In this document: piece by piece, positions 35,240 through 43,984 of the stretch
How the letters are laid out: every line of letters begins with the position of its first letter
Position numbering within the stretch: the stretch's first letter is position 1
DNA from: an uncultured Selenomonas sp.
GTDB taxonomy: Bacteria; Bacillota; Negativicutes; Selenomonadales; Selenomonadaceae
NCBI GenBank assembly: GCA_947167105.1
Contig: CAMVGU010000011.1
Location: 24,285-88,284 of the forward strand
DNA length: 64,000 nt
Direction of reading: 5' to 3'
Notes under the pieces: generated by a model
The model's input: the letters and a program-made list of their open reading frames with translations, nothing else
Told to the model about the DNA's origin: nothing
The model's database searches: none
Made by a program: the position numbers and the translations under genes

Positions 35240-35655
35240 ACTTAGAAAATCCCCATCCCTACGCCGATATTATTGGCCTGCCCCATCATGTTTCCACTCG
35301 CCATCCGCAAATGTCCATGGAAAAACGCGCCGCACAGTTCTCCCCCTTCGCCGCCATGGTAGGCCACGATGCGGCAATTCTGGAAACTGCACGGCTGACA
35401 AAGGATAAACCTGAACTTTCCGAGGATGAGAAGGCTGTCATTGACGGGAAATTACAACTGCTCCAGGAACATATCAGGCAGCAACCGGAAGTAACCGTCA
35501 CTTATTTCCAGCCGGATAAAAAGAAAAGCGGCGGCGCCTATGTCACCGCCACCGGTTATGTAAAAAAAATTGATACTCAAAGACGCTTGTTGATTCTACA
35601 AAAGGAAACCGCCATTCATATCAACGATCTCATTGACATACAGGAGTTGAAATAA
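35236..35655 (+). CDS. YolD-like protein
   Basis: A 139-residue protein of the YolD-like family, almost always encoded next to Y-family polymerases of the UvrX/YqjW type. The hallmark PQMSMEKRAAQFSPFAAMVGHD is present at residues about 24-45 (YolD proteins carry an R-x-x-F-x-P-F-A-A-L-x-G-motif), followed by a beta-rich C-terminal part (VTVTYFQPDKKKSGGAY). TTG start overlaps the polymerase stop by 4 bases and has GGAGGG upstream, so translation is coupled. It is presumed to modulate the polymerase. Confidence 0.85.
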   Translation: MNLENPHPYADIIGLPHHVSTRHPQMSMEKRAAQFSPFAAMVGHDAAILETARLTKDKPELSEDEKAVIDGKLQLLQEHIRQQPEVTVTYFQPDKKKSGGAYVTATGYVKKIDTQRRLLILQKETAIHINDLIDIQELK

Positions 35656-35793
35656 ATGTATGATGATTACATAAGCTCAGACAAGTTTCACGCCTATCGT
35701 GGCGATTTGAGCAAAATCTACCAAGGCGAAGATGTGGATTACTGCGTAGAGGAAACACACATCCATCACCGATTCAGCGTATCAGCCGTTTGA
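35656..35793 (+). CDS. Small ORF after the YolD gene
   Basis: A 45-codon reading frame whose ATG directly follows the YolD stop (TAAATG). It begins MYDDYISSDKFHAYRGDLS and ends HRFSVSAV. No family was recognised. It may be the third cistron of the polymerase unit or the truncated start of a longer gene lost in the repeat-rich region beyond. Confidence 0.35.
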   Translation: MYDDYISSDKFHAYRGDLSKIYQGEDVDYCVEETHIHHRFSVSAV

Positions 35794-36135
35794 GCAGAGA
35801 CAGCCACCAAAGTTCCTTCTATTGCCAAACGCTCCTGCGATTGCAGGAACATTTGGCGTAATCGTTTTTCGCTCCCGTCAAGGGAACATTCTCCAATCAG
35901 CGAAGCGTGGCCACGAATTGGTGTCCGTCCGATATATCGGTATAACGCAAAGACGAATGGCGTAAGCGCGATGTAAATGATACGTATTGGCGGTAGAGAT
36001 TTTGAGCCAACTGCTCACAAGACTCTCTATGCCTCCATCTCATCATTATCGAAACGGCTTTTAACCATTCTTTTCGTTTTTTTGTGTGGGCTCATAGTTC
36101 ATCCACACCTGAACCGAAGTCCCTTCGCGATTCGC

Positions 36136-36246
36136 ATGGATGCGCTAGTGCGGACGCAGGAGCGTGATGCGACTGTTTTGCGTCCGCCGACGCGCATGGA
36201 TGCGCTAGTGCGGGCGCAGGCGCAGGATGCGCCGTTTTGCGCCCGG
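36136..36246. repeat. Two tandem palindromic elements
   Basis: Two adjacent units begin CATGGATGCGCTAGTGCGG. Arms are GCGGACGCA/TGCGTCCGC (36150-36158, 36179-36187) and GCGGGCGCA/TGCGCCCGG (36210-36218, 36238-36246). Arm differences are compensated, so the hairpin is conserved while the sequence drifts. A third copy lies in the polymerase gene. Confidence 0.8.
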
Positions 36247-36317
36247 TGCCTGTCCCTGCTCAAGCGGCTGCGACGCGGAGCTATACTCGCTAAAGAAAAA
36301 ACATTCCTCTTGACAGC

Positions 36318-36382
36318 GAACCTCATCCACCGCTTACGCGGTCCCCCTTCCCCAGAGGGGAAGGCTTTTGCGTCAATGAGCA
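36318..36382 (+). repeat. Double-hairpin intergenic repeat, copy 1
   Basis: AACCTCATCCACCGCTTACG... with hairpins CCGCTTACGCGG and CCTTCCCC-AGA-GGGGAAGG, ending GTCAATGAG. Near-identical to 37587-37653. The GGGGAAGGCTTTT end resembles a terminator. Confidence 0.75.
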
Positions 36383-36410
36383 TAGTCCCGTAGGGAATGC
36401 CGCCCGTTGT

Positions 36411-37040
36411 TTATTTCTCCATCAATTCCTCCAGGATAAAGCGGTTCTCTCCGGCAAGGTCGAATTTCGGCGTGTAGTCCACCTGCGTCTGCAAGAGTGC
36501 CTCATCAATCTGGATTGACACCTCGTCCGAGACACGGTTCAGGTCCTTGACCATGGCGCGAACCTTGTTCCGGTCGTAGTCGATGGTCATAATACGGTCA
36601 ATGTCGTAGCAGTAGGAGGTCTGGTTGCCATCGTTGTTGAACACATAGCCCCTGCCTTCGCCCTTTTGGAGTTCGTGGGAGCTTTTGCGGTTTGCCAGCT
36701 CTTGCAACATAGAGAGGAACGCACGGCGGCTCTTGTTGGCATCTACTGCCGCATCGAGGTTAAAGGCCATGCTTGCCTTGGCTTTGCCGATAGCCGCGCC
36801 CAGACGCTCCTTCTCCCCCATAAGTTCCTGCCAGATGGCAAGGAGCCGCCCAACATCGAAACCCTCGTCAGCTTTCCGGCTGACATCCACTGTGTCATCC
36901 TGCTGCCCTGCCAGGGCCTTGCTGCGGAGGTGTTTCTCCGTGATGGTCATTACATTGTCCTCATCGGACAAATAGCGGTTGATATACGACATCAGCTCAC
37001 CGATTTTATTCTGTGCCTGAAAGGCTTCTTTTAGATTCAT
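36411..37040 (-). CDS. Conserved hypothetical protein
   Basis: A 209-residue, mostly helical, highly charged cytoplasmic protein starting MNLKEAFQAQNKI. I recall similar proteins of unknown function in many Firmicutes, with a conserved central part (GEGRGYVFNNDGNQTSYCYDI) and a basic DRNKVRAMVKDLNR segment. No catalytic motif or membrane segment is evident. The ATG at 37040 has GGAGG about 10 bases upstream; an in-frame start at 37115 is less likely. A tiny ORF lies just upstream on the same strand. Confidence 0.7.
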   Translation of the reverse strand: MNLKEAFQAQNKIGELMSYINRYLSDEDNVMTITEKHLRSKALAGQQDDTVDVSRKADEGFDVGRLLAIWQELMGEKERLGAAIGKAKASMAFNLDAAVDANKSRRAFLSMLQELANRKSSHELQKGEGRGYVFNNDGNQTSYCYDIDRIMTIDYDRNKVRAMVKDLNRVSDEVSIQIDEALLQTQVDYTPKFDLAGENRFILEELMEK

Positions 37041-37119
37041 TGTCCTGCAACCTCCTTCGTTTCTACCATTTCTATGTTTTTCCCCGTTTTCCTTCACAAA
37101 TGTGAAAATATTCATCCGG

Positions 37120-37194
37120 TTATGCCGTCCAAGGCATCAATAGACTAGCGACCCCGTCGGCTGCCAGCAGCAGCCCGTTTTTCCACCAGCTCAT
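37120..37194 (-). CDS. 24-residue ORF with strong ribosome site
   Basis: MSWWKNGLLLAADGVASLLM... reads from an ATG preceded by GGGAGGAG at 5-base spacing to a TAA at 37120. The site is much better than chance for this AT-rich stretch. It is hydrophobic with a Trp-Trp start. It may be a small membrane peptide or a leader for the downstream hypothetical gene, 80 bases on. No family recognised. Confidence 0.35.
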   Translation of the reverse strand: MSWWKNGLLLAADGVASLLMPWTA

Positions 37195-37256
37195 AAAATC
37201 TCCTCCCGTCTGTTTGCCGTTTACTACTTCGAACAAGTTCAGTATAAACTATATTC

Positions 37257-37287
37257 ACTCAAAAAAGGTCGCCTGGCAGGCAACCTT
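37257..37287 (-). terminator. Minus-strand terminator
   Basis: AAGGTTGCC, loop TGCCA, GGCGACCTT (one G-U), followed by TTTTTGAG on the minus strand. It ends whatever is transcribed from the 37.3-37.4 kb stretch. Confidence 0.65.
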
Positions 37288-37299
37288 ATAAAGAATATT

Positions 37300-37398
37300 T
37301 TATTTGTCGGCGGGTCTGCGCCAGTTGGTCAGAGTCCGATGGCCGCAGCTGTCAAGCTGGAAGTTGATTTCGTCAATGTTATAATTGCAGTTCCTCAT
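37300..37398 (-). CDS. Small ORF or gene fragment
   Basis: A 32-codon frame (MRNCNYNIDEINF...) directly upstream of a terminator. No ribosome site is evident, so it may be the tail of a decayed gene. Codon use is ordinary; no family recognised. Confidence 0.22.
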   Translation of the reverse strand: MRNCNYNIDEINFQLDSCGHRTLTNWRRPADK

Positions 37399-37502
37399 AT
37401 AATCATTATATCTTGAACCCTATGTAATTCGCCGTCCAATGTCCGTAGTCCTCTTTTTTCTAATGGAATTTTTCTGTCAGCAGGAAATTAGGGGCAGTAT
37501 GA

Positions 37503-37981
37503 CGAACATATGCAGTAGTGTATGATGGCACGAAGGCATGGCAAGATATACCCATTAAAGAAAAAATATTCCTCCTCATGCCAGAGAACCTCATCCACCG
37601 CTTACGCGGTCCCCCTTCCCCAGAGGGGAAGGCTTTTTTTGTCAATGAGTATAGAAGATAAAAAGGACGTGGTGCGCGTGGGCGCAATTTATACGGAGAC
37701 CAAGGCATATCTCTCGAATCCAGAGTGCTAGTCTCATTAAGACCGTAACAGGATTTGATCTGGATTTGGATAAGGAAGGAGATGTGGTGAATATGATGAA
37801 CGCATGGGAAAATGGATTGAATAAAGCGAGGAATGATGCTCGAGCAGAAGGCAGGGACGAATGCCGCCGGGATATGATGACCGCTATTCGCATGATAAAA
37901 GAAAACAAACCTGCCGATGTAATCCGTGAACAAACAGGTTTATCCGAGCAAAATTTGACCGAATTACGAGCGATGCTCTAA
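37503..37981 (+). pseudogene. Remnant of an Rpn/PD-(D/E)XK nuclease-family transposase-like gene
   Basis: The final 84 codons (37730-37981) read TGFDLDLDKEGDVVNMMNAWENG and ARAEGRDECRRDMMTAIRMIKENK, typical of the C terminus of Rpn-type recombination-promoting nucleases (NAWExG...GxxEGR...). A short upstream piece in another frame (RTYAVVYDGTKAWQDI at 37503-37551) resembles an earlier part of the same family. A double-hairpin repeat lies between them and most of the nuclease domain is missing. So the gene is broken, and the repeat may have inserted into it. Confidence 0.5.
37587..37653 (+). repeat. Double-hairpin intergenic repeat, copy 2
   Basis: Same as 36318-36382 over almost the whole length, including CCGCTTACGCGG, CCTTCCCC-AGA-GGGGAAGG and the GTCAATGAG end. 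The shared upstream text (AAAGAAAAAA.ATTCCTC) extends the similarity by about 30 bases. Confidence 0.75.
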
Positions 37982-37990
37982 GCACCATCT

Positions 37991-38030
37991 GAACCACAAA
38001 AGCCGGGATTGCTCCCGGCTTTTGTGGTTC
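37991..38030. terminator. Bidirectional terminator with an 18-bp perfect stem
   Basis: GAACCACAAAAGCCGGGA, loop TTGC, TCCCGGCTTTTGTGGTTC. The inner A/T tracts supply U-runs in both directions. It overlaps the stop codon of the YjfB-like gene. Confidence 0.8.
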
Positions 38031-38220
38031 AGGCCATGATGTCAATGTTCGCGCCCAGGTTGGGGTCGACAGGCACAGCTTCCAGATTTTCCAGAAGCTC
38101 TTCCGTGCCGATTTCGGCCTGCTCCATGGCCATCTTCATCACTGCCATACCCAGATCCTGACCTGCCTGGGCCTGATGCATGCCTACGGACATAGCCGCA
38201 ATGCTCATGTAGTCGCCCAT
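38029..38220 (-). CDS. YjfB-family small protein
   Basis: A 63-residue protein (MGDYMSIAAMSVGMHQAQAGQDLGMAVMKMAMEQAEIG...) of the YjfB family, annotated in Firmicutes as a putative motility-associated protein with unknown function. It is Met/Ala-rich and amphipathic. AGGAGG sits 6 bases before the ATG at 38220. It shares the strand with hemW, 65 bases downstream of it. Confidence 0.75.
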   Translation of the reverse strand: MGDYMSIAAMSVGMHQAQAGQDLGMAVMKMAMEQAEIGTEELLENLEAVPVDPNLGANIDIMA

Positions 38221-38284
38221 AGTCTGCCTCCTTCTGTAAACACACATCCCTGTATGTATAATATCGGCAGTTTCCCCCGTTTGC

Positions 38285-39439
38285 TTAAGCATTTCCATCA
38301 TTTTCCAGCAGGAATTCTGCAAATACCTGGTTGCCGACTTTCGCGCCTGCCTTGGTCAGGGCAATATTTTTCCTGGTTTCCCGCAGGAGGCCCTGACGCA
38401 GGAGGCGGTTGATTTTCTTGCCGTAGATCTGGCGCAGGTCTTTCTTGAATGTTTTCCTGAAGCCCTGCTTGTCGATGCCCTGGGCGGTACGCAGGGCGAG
38501 GAAGGCGTATTCCTCCATGTGGCGCTCCGGCGTCATCATTTCCTCGGAGCGCAAGGGCAGCCGGCGCTGCTGCAGCGCCTCCATGTACTCGGACAGGTCT
38601 GCCGCGTTCTCGTAGCGCTGGCACTCCAGGTAGGAGTGAGCCGCCACCCCAAGGCCCAGATAGGGCACGTCCTGCCAGTAGCCCAGATTGTGGCGGCTCT
38701 CCCGGCCTGGTTTGGCAAAATTGGAAATCTCATAGCGGCGATAACCGGCCTTGGGCAGTGCCTCTGTCAGATAGTCATACATGGCTTCCGTCTCGTCCTC
38801 CGGCGGTAAATCCAGGGTGCCTGCCTGCTGCTCCGCATAAAAGGGCGTGCCTTCCTCCACCTGCAGGCCGTAAATGGAAATATGCTCAGGTGCAAGGACC
38901 AATGCCTCGGCCACATCTGCCTGCAAATCTGCCAGGTTCTGGCCCGGCAGGCCGTACATCAAGTCGAGGCTGAGGTTTTCAAAACCTGCCTCCCGCGCTA
39001 GTTCCAGGGCCTCCCGGGCCTGGGCTGCGCTGTGGATGCGTCCTAAGCGGTGCAGCAGCCTGTCATTGAAGCTTTGCACTCCAAGGCTCAGGCGGTTCAC
39101 CCCCAGCTTTTTCAGCAAAGTGAGCCTGGCGGGAGTCACAGTGCCGGGATTGGCTTCGACGGTGTATTCCCCGATCTTTTCGCCGAACACCGCCTGCACC
39201 AGGGTCAGCAGGGTCAGCAGCGGCCCCTCCGCCAGTGCGGTAGGCGTGCCGCCCCCGATATAGACGGTGGCAGGTGCCCCCTGACGCAGGACAATTTGCT
39301 GCCCGCGCACCATCATTTCCGTGCCCAGGCTGTCTATATAAGCTTCCATTTCCGCTTCCCGCTCCGACCAGGAGGCAAAATCGCAATACCTGCATTTGCA
39401 CTTGCAAAAGGGAATGTGTATATATGCGCCCCAAGTCAC
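38285..39439 (-). CDS. hemW: HemW-type radical SAM protein (heme chaperone)
   Basis: A 384-residue radical SAM protein, once named oxygen-independent coproporphyrinogen oxidase-like. The N terminus AYIHIPFCKCKCRYCDF carries the CxxxCxxC cluster; IGGGTPTAL and EANPGTV bind SAM. It ends with a HemN C-terminal domain (EEYAFLALRTAQGID). Compared with true HemN it is short and lacks the N-terminal extension, so heme trafficking is the likelier job. GTG start at 39439 has AAGGAGGT upstream. A 101-bp hairpin repeat separates it from lepA. Confidence 0.9.
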   Translation of the reverse strand: MTWGAYIHIPFCKCKCRYCDFASWSEREAEMEAYIDSLGTEMMVRGQQIVLRQGAPATVYIGGGTPTALAEGPLLTLLTLVQAVFGEKIGEYTVEANPGTVTPARLTLLKKLGVNRLSLGVQSFNDRLLHRLGRIHSAAQAREALELAREAGFENLSLDLMYGLPGQNLADLQADVAEALVLAPEHISIYGLQVEEGTPFYAEQQAGTLDLPPEDETEAMYDYLTEALPKAGYRRYEISNFAKPGRESRHNLGYWQDVPYLGLGVAAHSYLECQRYENAADLSEYMEALQQRRLPLRSEEMMTPERHMEEYAFLALRTAQGIDKQGFRKTFKKDLRQIYGKKINRLLRQGLLRETRKNIALTKAGAKVGNQVFAEFLLENDGNA

Positions 39440-39487
39440 CAGACCAGCACCTCCTTCCTCTAAGACGACACCAAGAGCCCACAAACT

Positions 39488-39588
39488 CCGCGCCCAGGGA
39501 TGGGCGCTGCCGCCCTCGTTCTCCAAGGATGGGAACAAGGGCGGCGGTTTTCTTTGGTTACTTTCTTTGTCCACACAAAGAAAGTAAC
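39488..39588 (+). repeat. 101-bp double-hairpin repeat, copy 1
   Basis: Starts CCGCGCCCAGGGATGGGCGC, contains CCGCCCTCGTTCT...GGGAACAAGGGCGGCG, and ends in a perfect dyad GTTACTTTCTTTGT-CCAC-ACAAAGAAAGTAAC. The same 101 bases recur at 45491-45591 with few differences and the same orientation. It lies between lepA and hemW. Confidence 0.88.
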
Positions 39589-39594
39589 GCCCCC

Positions 39595-41391
39595 CTAGTC
39601 TATCTTCAATATAGCCATAAAGGCTTCCTGGGGTATCTCCACCGAGCCCACCGCCTTCATGCGCTTCTTGCCTTCCTTCTGTTTTTCCAGCAGCTTGCGT
39701 TTGCGGGTGATGTCGCCGCCGTAGCATTTCGCCAGCACATCCTTGCGGCGGGCGCGGACATTCTCACGGGCGATGACCTTGGAGCCGATGGCCGCCTGTA
39801 TGGGAATCTCAAACATCTGCTGGGGAATAATCTCCTTCAATTTCGCTGCCAGTTGCCGCCCCCTGGCCTGGGCCCTGTCCCTGTGCACGATGGTGGAAAG
39901 GGCGTCCACCGGGTCGCCGTTCAGCAGGATATCCACCTTCACCAGCTTCGACTCCTGATAGTCCGCCAGTTCATAGTCAAGGCTGGCATAGCCACGGGTG
40001 GCGGATTTCAGGCGGTCGAAGTAGTCAAAGATGATTTCGTTCAGCGGGATATGATAGGTAATGAGCACCCTGTTCGTATCCAGGTAATCCATGCCCTTAA
40101 ACTCGCCCCGCTTGTCCTGGGAAATTTCCATCACCGCCCCCACGAAGTCATTGGGCACGATGACCGTGGCCTTCACATAGGGTTCCTCCATGTGCTCAAT
40201 CTCGGTCTGGGGAGGCAGCTCCGCCGGGTTCGACACCGGGAGCATCTTGCCGTCCGTCTTGTAGACATGGTAGACCACGGATGGCGCTGTCGTAATCAGC
40301 TTCAGCTTGTACTCCCGCTCCAGGCGCTCCTGAATGACATCCATGTGCAGCAGCCCTAAGAAGCCGCAGCGAAAACCGAAGCCCAAAGCCACAGAAGTCT
40401 CCGGCTCGAATACCAGGGCTGCATCGTTAAGTTGCAGCTTTTCCAGGGCATCTTTCAGATTGTCATAGTCCTGGCTCTCCACCGGGTAGAGGCCGCAGTA
40501 GACCATGGGGGTCACGCCCCTGTAGCCTGGCAGCGGCTCGGAGGCGCCCCCCTCCGCCGTGGTGATGGTATCTCCTACCCGCACGTCCCGCACGTCCTTC
40601 AGGGAGCCGGCCACAAAGCCCACCTCTCCTGCCCCCAGCTCGCCCAGGTCTACCGGCTGGGGCTTGAAGCAGCCCACATCCGTGACCTCGAAGACCTTGC
40701 CGGTGGCCATCATCTTCAGGCGCCGCCCCTTTTTGATATGCCCCTGCATCACCCGCACATGGGCAATCACGCCTTTATAGGAGTCAAAATAGGAATCAAA
40801 AATCAACGCCTGCAAAGGCTTATCATCCTCGCCCTCCGGGGGAGGAATGAATTCCACCACTGCATCCAGTATTTCCTCGATGCCCTGGCCGGTCTTGGCA
40901 GAGGCCATGATGGCGTTGCTCGTGTCCAGGCCGATGCTCTCCTCGATTTCCTCCTTCACCCGCTCAGGCTCTGCCGAGGGCAGGTCAATCTTGTTGATGA
41001 CCGGCACGATTTCCAGGTCATGCTCCAGGGCCATGTAGACATTGGCCAGGGTCTGGGCCTCAACGCCCTGGGCCGCATCCACTACTAAGAGCGCCCCTTC
41101 GCAGGCCGCCAGGCTGCGGGAAACCTCATAGGTGAAATCCACATGGCCCGGTGTGTCGATAAGGTTGAGCTGGTACATTTCACCGTCCTTGCCCCTGTAG
41201 TCCAGCCGCACGGTCTGGGCCTTGATGGTAATGCCCCGCTCCCGCTCCAGCTCCATATTGTCCAGCACCTGGGCCTCCATTTCCCGCTCGGAAAGGGTGC
41301 CCGTATACTCAATGAGGCGGTCGGCAATGGTGGACTTGCCGTGGTCAATATGGGCGATGATGGAAAAATTGCGGATATGCTTGTTCTGCAT
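39595..41391 (-). CDS. lepA: Elongation factor 4 (LepA)
   Basis: A 598-residue ribosome-associated GTPase that promotes back-translocation or ribosome assembly. GTPase motifs: AHIDHGKST (G1), DTPGHVD (G3), NKIDLPSA (G4). EF-G-like domains II, III and V follow, then the LepA-specific C-terminal domain ([38 protein letters not shown]). ATG at 41391 has AAAGGAA upstream. It follows rpsT after a terminator, the common Firmicute neighbourhood rpsT-lepA-hemW. Confidence 0.97.
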   Translation of the reverse strand: MQNKHIRNFSIIAHIDHGKSTIADRLIEYTGTLSEREMEAQVLDNMELERERGITIKAQTVRLDYRGKDGEMYQLNLIDTPGHVDFTYEVSRSLAACEGALLVVDAAQGVEAQTLANVYMALEHDLEIVPVINKIDLPSAEPERVKEEIEESIGLDTSNAIMASAKTGQGIEEILDAVVEFIPPPEGEDDKPLQALIFDSYFDSYKGVIAHVRVMQGHIKKGRRLKMMATGKVFEVTDVGCFKPQPVDLGELGAGEVGFVAGSLKDVRDVRVGDTITTAEGGASEPLPGYRGVTPMVYCGLYPVESQDYDNLKDALEKLQLNDAALVFEPETSVALGFGFRCGFLGLLHMDVIQERLEREYKLKLITTAPSVVYHVYKTDGKMLPVSNPAELPPQTEIEHMEEPYVKATVIVPNDFVGAVMEISQDKRGEFKGMDYLDTNRVLITYHIPLNEIIFDYFDRLKSATRGYASLDYELADYQESKLVKVDILLNGDPVDALSTIVHRDRAQARGRQLAAKLKEIIPQQMFEIPIQAAIGSKVIARENVRARRKDVLAKCYGGDITRKRKLLEKQKEGKKRMKAVGSVEIPQEAFMAILKID

Positions 41392-41414
41392 AAAATTTCC
41401 TTTCAAAAATTACC

Positions 41415-41446
41415 AAAAAAGCCGCTCTGTCATAAGCGAGCGGCTT
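41415..41446 (-). terminator. rpsT terminator
   Basis: Minus-strand GCCGCTC...GAGCGGC with a 10-nt loop, then TTTTTTGG. Confidence 0.8.
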
Positions 41447-41468
41447 CTTGTATCGTAAACGCGATATA

Positions 41469-41735
41469 TCACTTTGCCAGCGCATTGACCTTGCGGGCCA
41501 GACGGGACTTCTTGCGAGCAGCGGCATTCTTGTGATACACATGGTTCGCAGCGGCCTGGTCGATGGTCTTGCAGGCGAGCGTAAGGAGTGCCTTCGCCTC
41601 ATCAGCGTTGCCAGCCTCCACAGCATCGAGCACCTTGCGGGAAGCCGTGCGGACACGGGACTTCTCGGCAGCGTTCTTAGCATGGCGCTTCGCGTCAGTC
41701 TTCACGCTCAGGATAGAAGATTTGATATTCGGCAA
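41469..41735 (-). CDS. rpsT: 30S ribosomal protein S20
   Basis: An 88-residue 16S rRNA-binding protein, MPNIKSSILSVKTDAKR...NHVYHKNAAARKKSRLARK. It is Lys/Ala-rich and helical. TTG at 41735 was chosen because it gives the usual MPNIKSS start and has GGGGG five bases upstream; the in-frame GTG at 41744 lies within that site. A TTG start is also used by other rpsT genes, where it helps autoregulation. Confidence 0.95.
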   Translation of the reverse strand: MPNIKSSILSVKTDAKRHAKNAAEKSRVRTASRKVLDAVEAGNADEAKALLTLACKTIDQAAANHVYHKNAAARKKSRLARKVNALAK

Positions 41736-41821
41736 ACAGTTCACCCCCTCAAAATTTCAGTACCATACTATTCTAGCACGACAGACCGCCAAAAGCAACT
41801 ACCTGCTCTAAATTTATTTAT

Positions 41822-43078
41822 TTAGCCAAAGTAGTCGGCAATCCCATCGGCAATTCCCTGGGCAGCCTTCATCACGCCCACCTTGGAGTTCATCAGCCTT
41901 TCCTCGCCCGGATTGGAGATAAAGGCCAGCTCCACCAGCGTCGCCGGCATATCCGTATGATGCACCACATAGAAAGCGCAGGTCTGGGTGCCCCGGCTGG
42001 TAGTCCCCAGCTGGTCAATGACTCCCTGGCGCACTCTGTCTGCCAGCATGCGGGATTTTGCGGAGCCTGACTTGAAGTAATAGCCTGTGGTGCCCTTCGC
42101 CTCGGTGTTAGAGAAGGAATCCATATGTATGGATATGAAAATATCCGCCTTTTCGGTATTTGCCACATCACAGCGCGCCTGCAACTCCTCCACATCGCTG
42201 GCCTTGGAACGGCGCGGTGAAACCTCCGTGTCCTTCGTGCGTGTCATGCAGACGATGGCGCCCTCCTCCGTCAGCAGCCGCTTCAACTCCAGCGCCACCT
42301 GCAAAGTCACGGTCTTTTCCATCACGCCGGTGGGGCCGATGGCACCGGAATCGTTGCCGCCGTGGCCGGGGTCAAGGACAATCTTGCGTCCCTTCAGGGA
42401 GGTGAGCTCGTCCAGCTCACCGCCGCCTTCCTTGCCGGAAGGCTGAAAGACAGCGCCGCTGGGTGTCTTGGAAATCCTGACCGCATTGGCATCAGGCTTG
42501 CGCTCAGGCTTCTTGCTGTCCTTGGAAGGCTCCTCCTTTTCTAAAGGAGCATCTGCCTGCTCCTGCTCCGGCTGCTTAGCAGAAACCGGCTCCTCCTTCT
42601 CACCGCTGCCGGGGAAATCAATCCTCGCCCCGGAGGTATCCGGCCCCAGATTGCCGAAGTCCAAAACCACCCGGCCCGGTACGGAGCCTTCCGCCAGGGT
42701 GAACACATTGTAGTTATGTGAGCCCACCTTGGTATGAACCACCACTCGCACGGTCTTGGGGTCGAACTGGGCGACCTGCAAGCGGCTGACAAAGGGACTG
42801 GTGAAATTCATATCCTTCTTGGCTTTCTTGGCCAGCCAGGCATTCTGGATATCCACCACCACGCGGTCGGGGCTTGACAGCACCATCTTCTTGATTTTCA
42901 CCGGTGTATCCGCATCCACCACAATGCGAACCTTGTCCTCCGTGTCCGAGACACGCACATTCGTGACTTCCGTCAGGCCATGCACGCGGTCGTCAAAGGC
43001 ATCAGCCGAGACAGTATGCAGTGGAAACAGCAGGCAGCACAAGCACGCTGCCAGTAATAACAGATAATTGTGTTTCAT
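41822..43078 (-). CDS. N-acetylmuramoyl-L-alanine amidase with AMIN domain
   Basis: A 418-residue secreted zinc amidase cutting the bond between MurNAc and the stem peptide. Signal peptide (NYLLLLAACLCCLLFPLHTVSA), AMIN localisation domain (about 35-140; VRIVVDADTPVKIKKMVL), an acidic Glu/Lys/Pro linker (about 150-210), then Amidase_3 with zinc-binding DPGHGG, the Glu in GVMEKTV, ISIHMDS and the catalytic Glu in LVELAFISN. AGGAGG precedes the ATG at 43078. It resembles AmiC-type division amidases of diderms. Confidence 0.93.
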   Translation of the reverse strand: MKHNYLLLLAACLCCLLFPLHTVSADAFDDRVHGLTEVTNVRVSDTEDKVRIVVDADTPVKIKKMVLSSPDRVVVDIQNAWLAKKAKKDMNFTSPFVSRLQVAQFDPKTVRVVVHTKVGSHNYNVFTLAEGSVPGRVVLDFGNLGPDTSGARIDFPGSGEKEEPVSAKQPEQEQADAPLEKEEPSKDSKKPERKPDANAVRISKTPSGAVFQPSGKEGGGELDELTSLKGRKIVLDPGHGGNDSGAIGPTGVMEKTVTLQVALELKRLLTEEGAIVCMTRTKDTEVSPRRSKASDVEELQARCDVANTEKADIFISIHMDSFSNTEAKGTTGYYFKSGSAKSRMLADRVRQGVIDQLGTTSRGTQTCAFYVVHHTDMPATLVELAFISNPGEERLMNSKVGVMKAAQGIADGIADYFG

Positions 43079-43182
43079 AGAAGCAGTCCTCCTGTCAGGA
43101 AAAATGGCTAACTCTATGCACACCAATATTTCCACACACTATTTTATCATTATCTTATATTTGCCCAAAAAAAGCAAGCAAG

Positions 43183-43212
43183 AAAAAAGCCATTCTCAAT
43201 TCAGAATGGCTT
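43183..43212 (-). terminator. Terminator of the amino-acid ABC operon
   Basis: Minus-strand GCCATTCT, loop GAATTG, AGAATGGC, then TTTTTTCTTG. Confidence 0.85.
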
Positions 43213-43216
43213 GCAT

Positions 43217-43984
43217 TTACAGCATATTCTGCAGGAAGGCCCTGGTGCGCTCCTCTCTGGGGTGGGCGAAGAATTCCTCCGGTACCCCCTGCTCTATGAT
43301 ATGGCCCCCCTCCATGAAGATAACGTGGCTGGCGGCCTCTCTGGCGAAGGCCATCTCGTGGGTGACCACCACCATGGTCATGCGCTCGGCAGCCAGTTCC
43401 CGCATGGTCTTCAGCACTTCGCCTGTAAGCTCCGGGTCCAGGGCTGAGGTGGGCTCGTCAAAGAGCATGATATCGGGCTTCATGCACAGGGCACGGGCTA
43501 TGGCCACACGCTGCTGCTGGCCGCCGGAGAGCTGGGAGGGGTAGTAGTCCTCCCTATCAGCCAGGCCCACCTTCTGCAGCAGTTCCCGTGCATAGGGCAG
43601 GATGGCCTCTCTTTTCTGCCCCTGCACCAGCATGGGGGCCTCAATCAAATTCTGCAGCACCGTCATATGGGGGAACAGGTTGAACTGCTGGAAGACCATG
43701 CCCATGCAGCCCAGGAGCTTATGCTCCTTGGCCGCCTCTGCGTATTCCGCCCTGCCTTCCCTGGTGACAGCCAGGAAATCCCCCTTTATTTCGATAGAGC
43801 CGGAGTCGATGGTTTCCAGCTTGTTTAGGCAGCGCAGCAGGGTGGACTTGCCGGAGCCTGAGGGGCCGATGATGGCCAGCACCTCGCCCCTCTTTACCTC
43901 CATGTCGATGCCGTCCAGCACCGTGAGGCCCCCGAAGGACTTATGGATATCGTGCATGCGCACCATGATTTCAGTATCTGCCAT
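43217..43984 (-). CDS. Polar amino acid ABC transporter ATP-binding protein
   Basis: A 255-residue ATPase of the GlnQ/HisP type: Walker [11 protein letters not shown]-loop FQQFNLFPH, signature LSGGQQQR, Walker [15 protein letters not shown]-loop THE. An insert around [20 protein letters not shown] lengthens the region before the Q-loop, as in HisP-like members. It overlaps the permease gene by 14 bases. Confidence 0.93.
   Translation of the reverse strand: MADTEIMVRMHDIHKSFGGLTVLDGIDMEVKRGEVLAIIGPSGSGKSTLLRCLNKLETIDSGSIEIKGDFLAVTREGRAEYAEAAKEHKLLGCMGMVFQQFNLFPHMTVLQNLIEAPMLVQGQKREAILPYARELLQKVGLADREDYYPSQLSGGQQQRVAIARALCMKPDIMLFDEPTSALDPELTGEVLKTMRELAAERMTMVVVTHEMAFAREAASHVIFMEGGHIIEQGVPEEFFAHPREERTRAFLQNML

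Larger units (their letters stand above)
35794..36410. other. Non-coding, repeat-rich interval
   Basis: This 617-bp stretch holds no convincing gene. It contains a small inverted repeat CCTGC-GATT-GCAGG near 35832-35845, the palindrome CCGATATATCGG at about 35928, the tandem palindromic elements at 36136-36246 and one copy of a widespread double-hairpin repeat at 36318-36382. Confidence 0.6.

Noticed and set aside
36136..36246. Possible CRISPR array from the repeated CATGGATGCGCTAGTGCGG units
   Set aside because: Only two units, adjacent with no unique spacers, and each is a palindrome with compensated arms; no cas genes are near.
36099..36383. A 94-codon minus-strand reading frame with internally repeated text (RTSASMR...)
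   Set aside because: It is the translation of the tandem palindromic elements and the double-hairpin repeat; no ribosome site and no family.
37460..37933. A 157-codon minus-strand frame
   Set aside because: It runs through the double-hairpin repeat and opposite the nuclease remnant; no family or start site.
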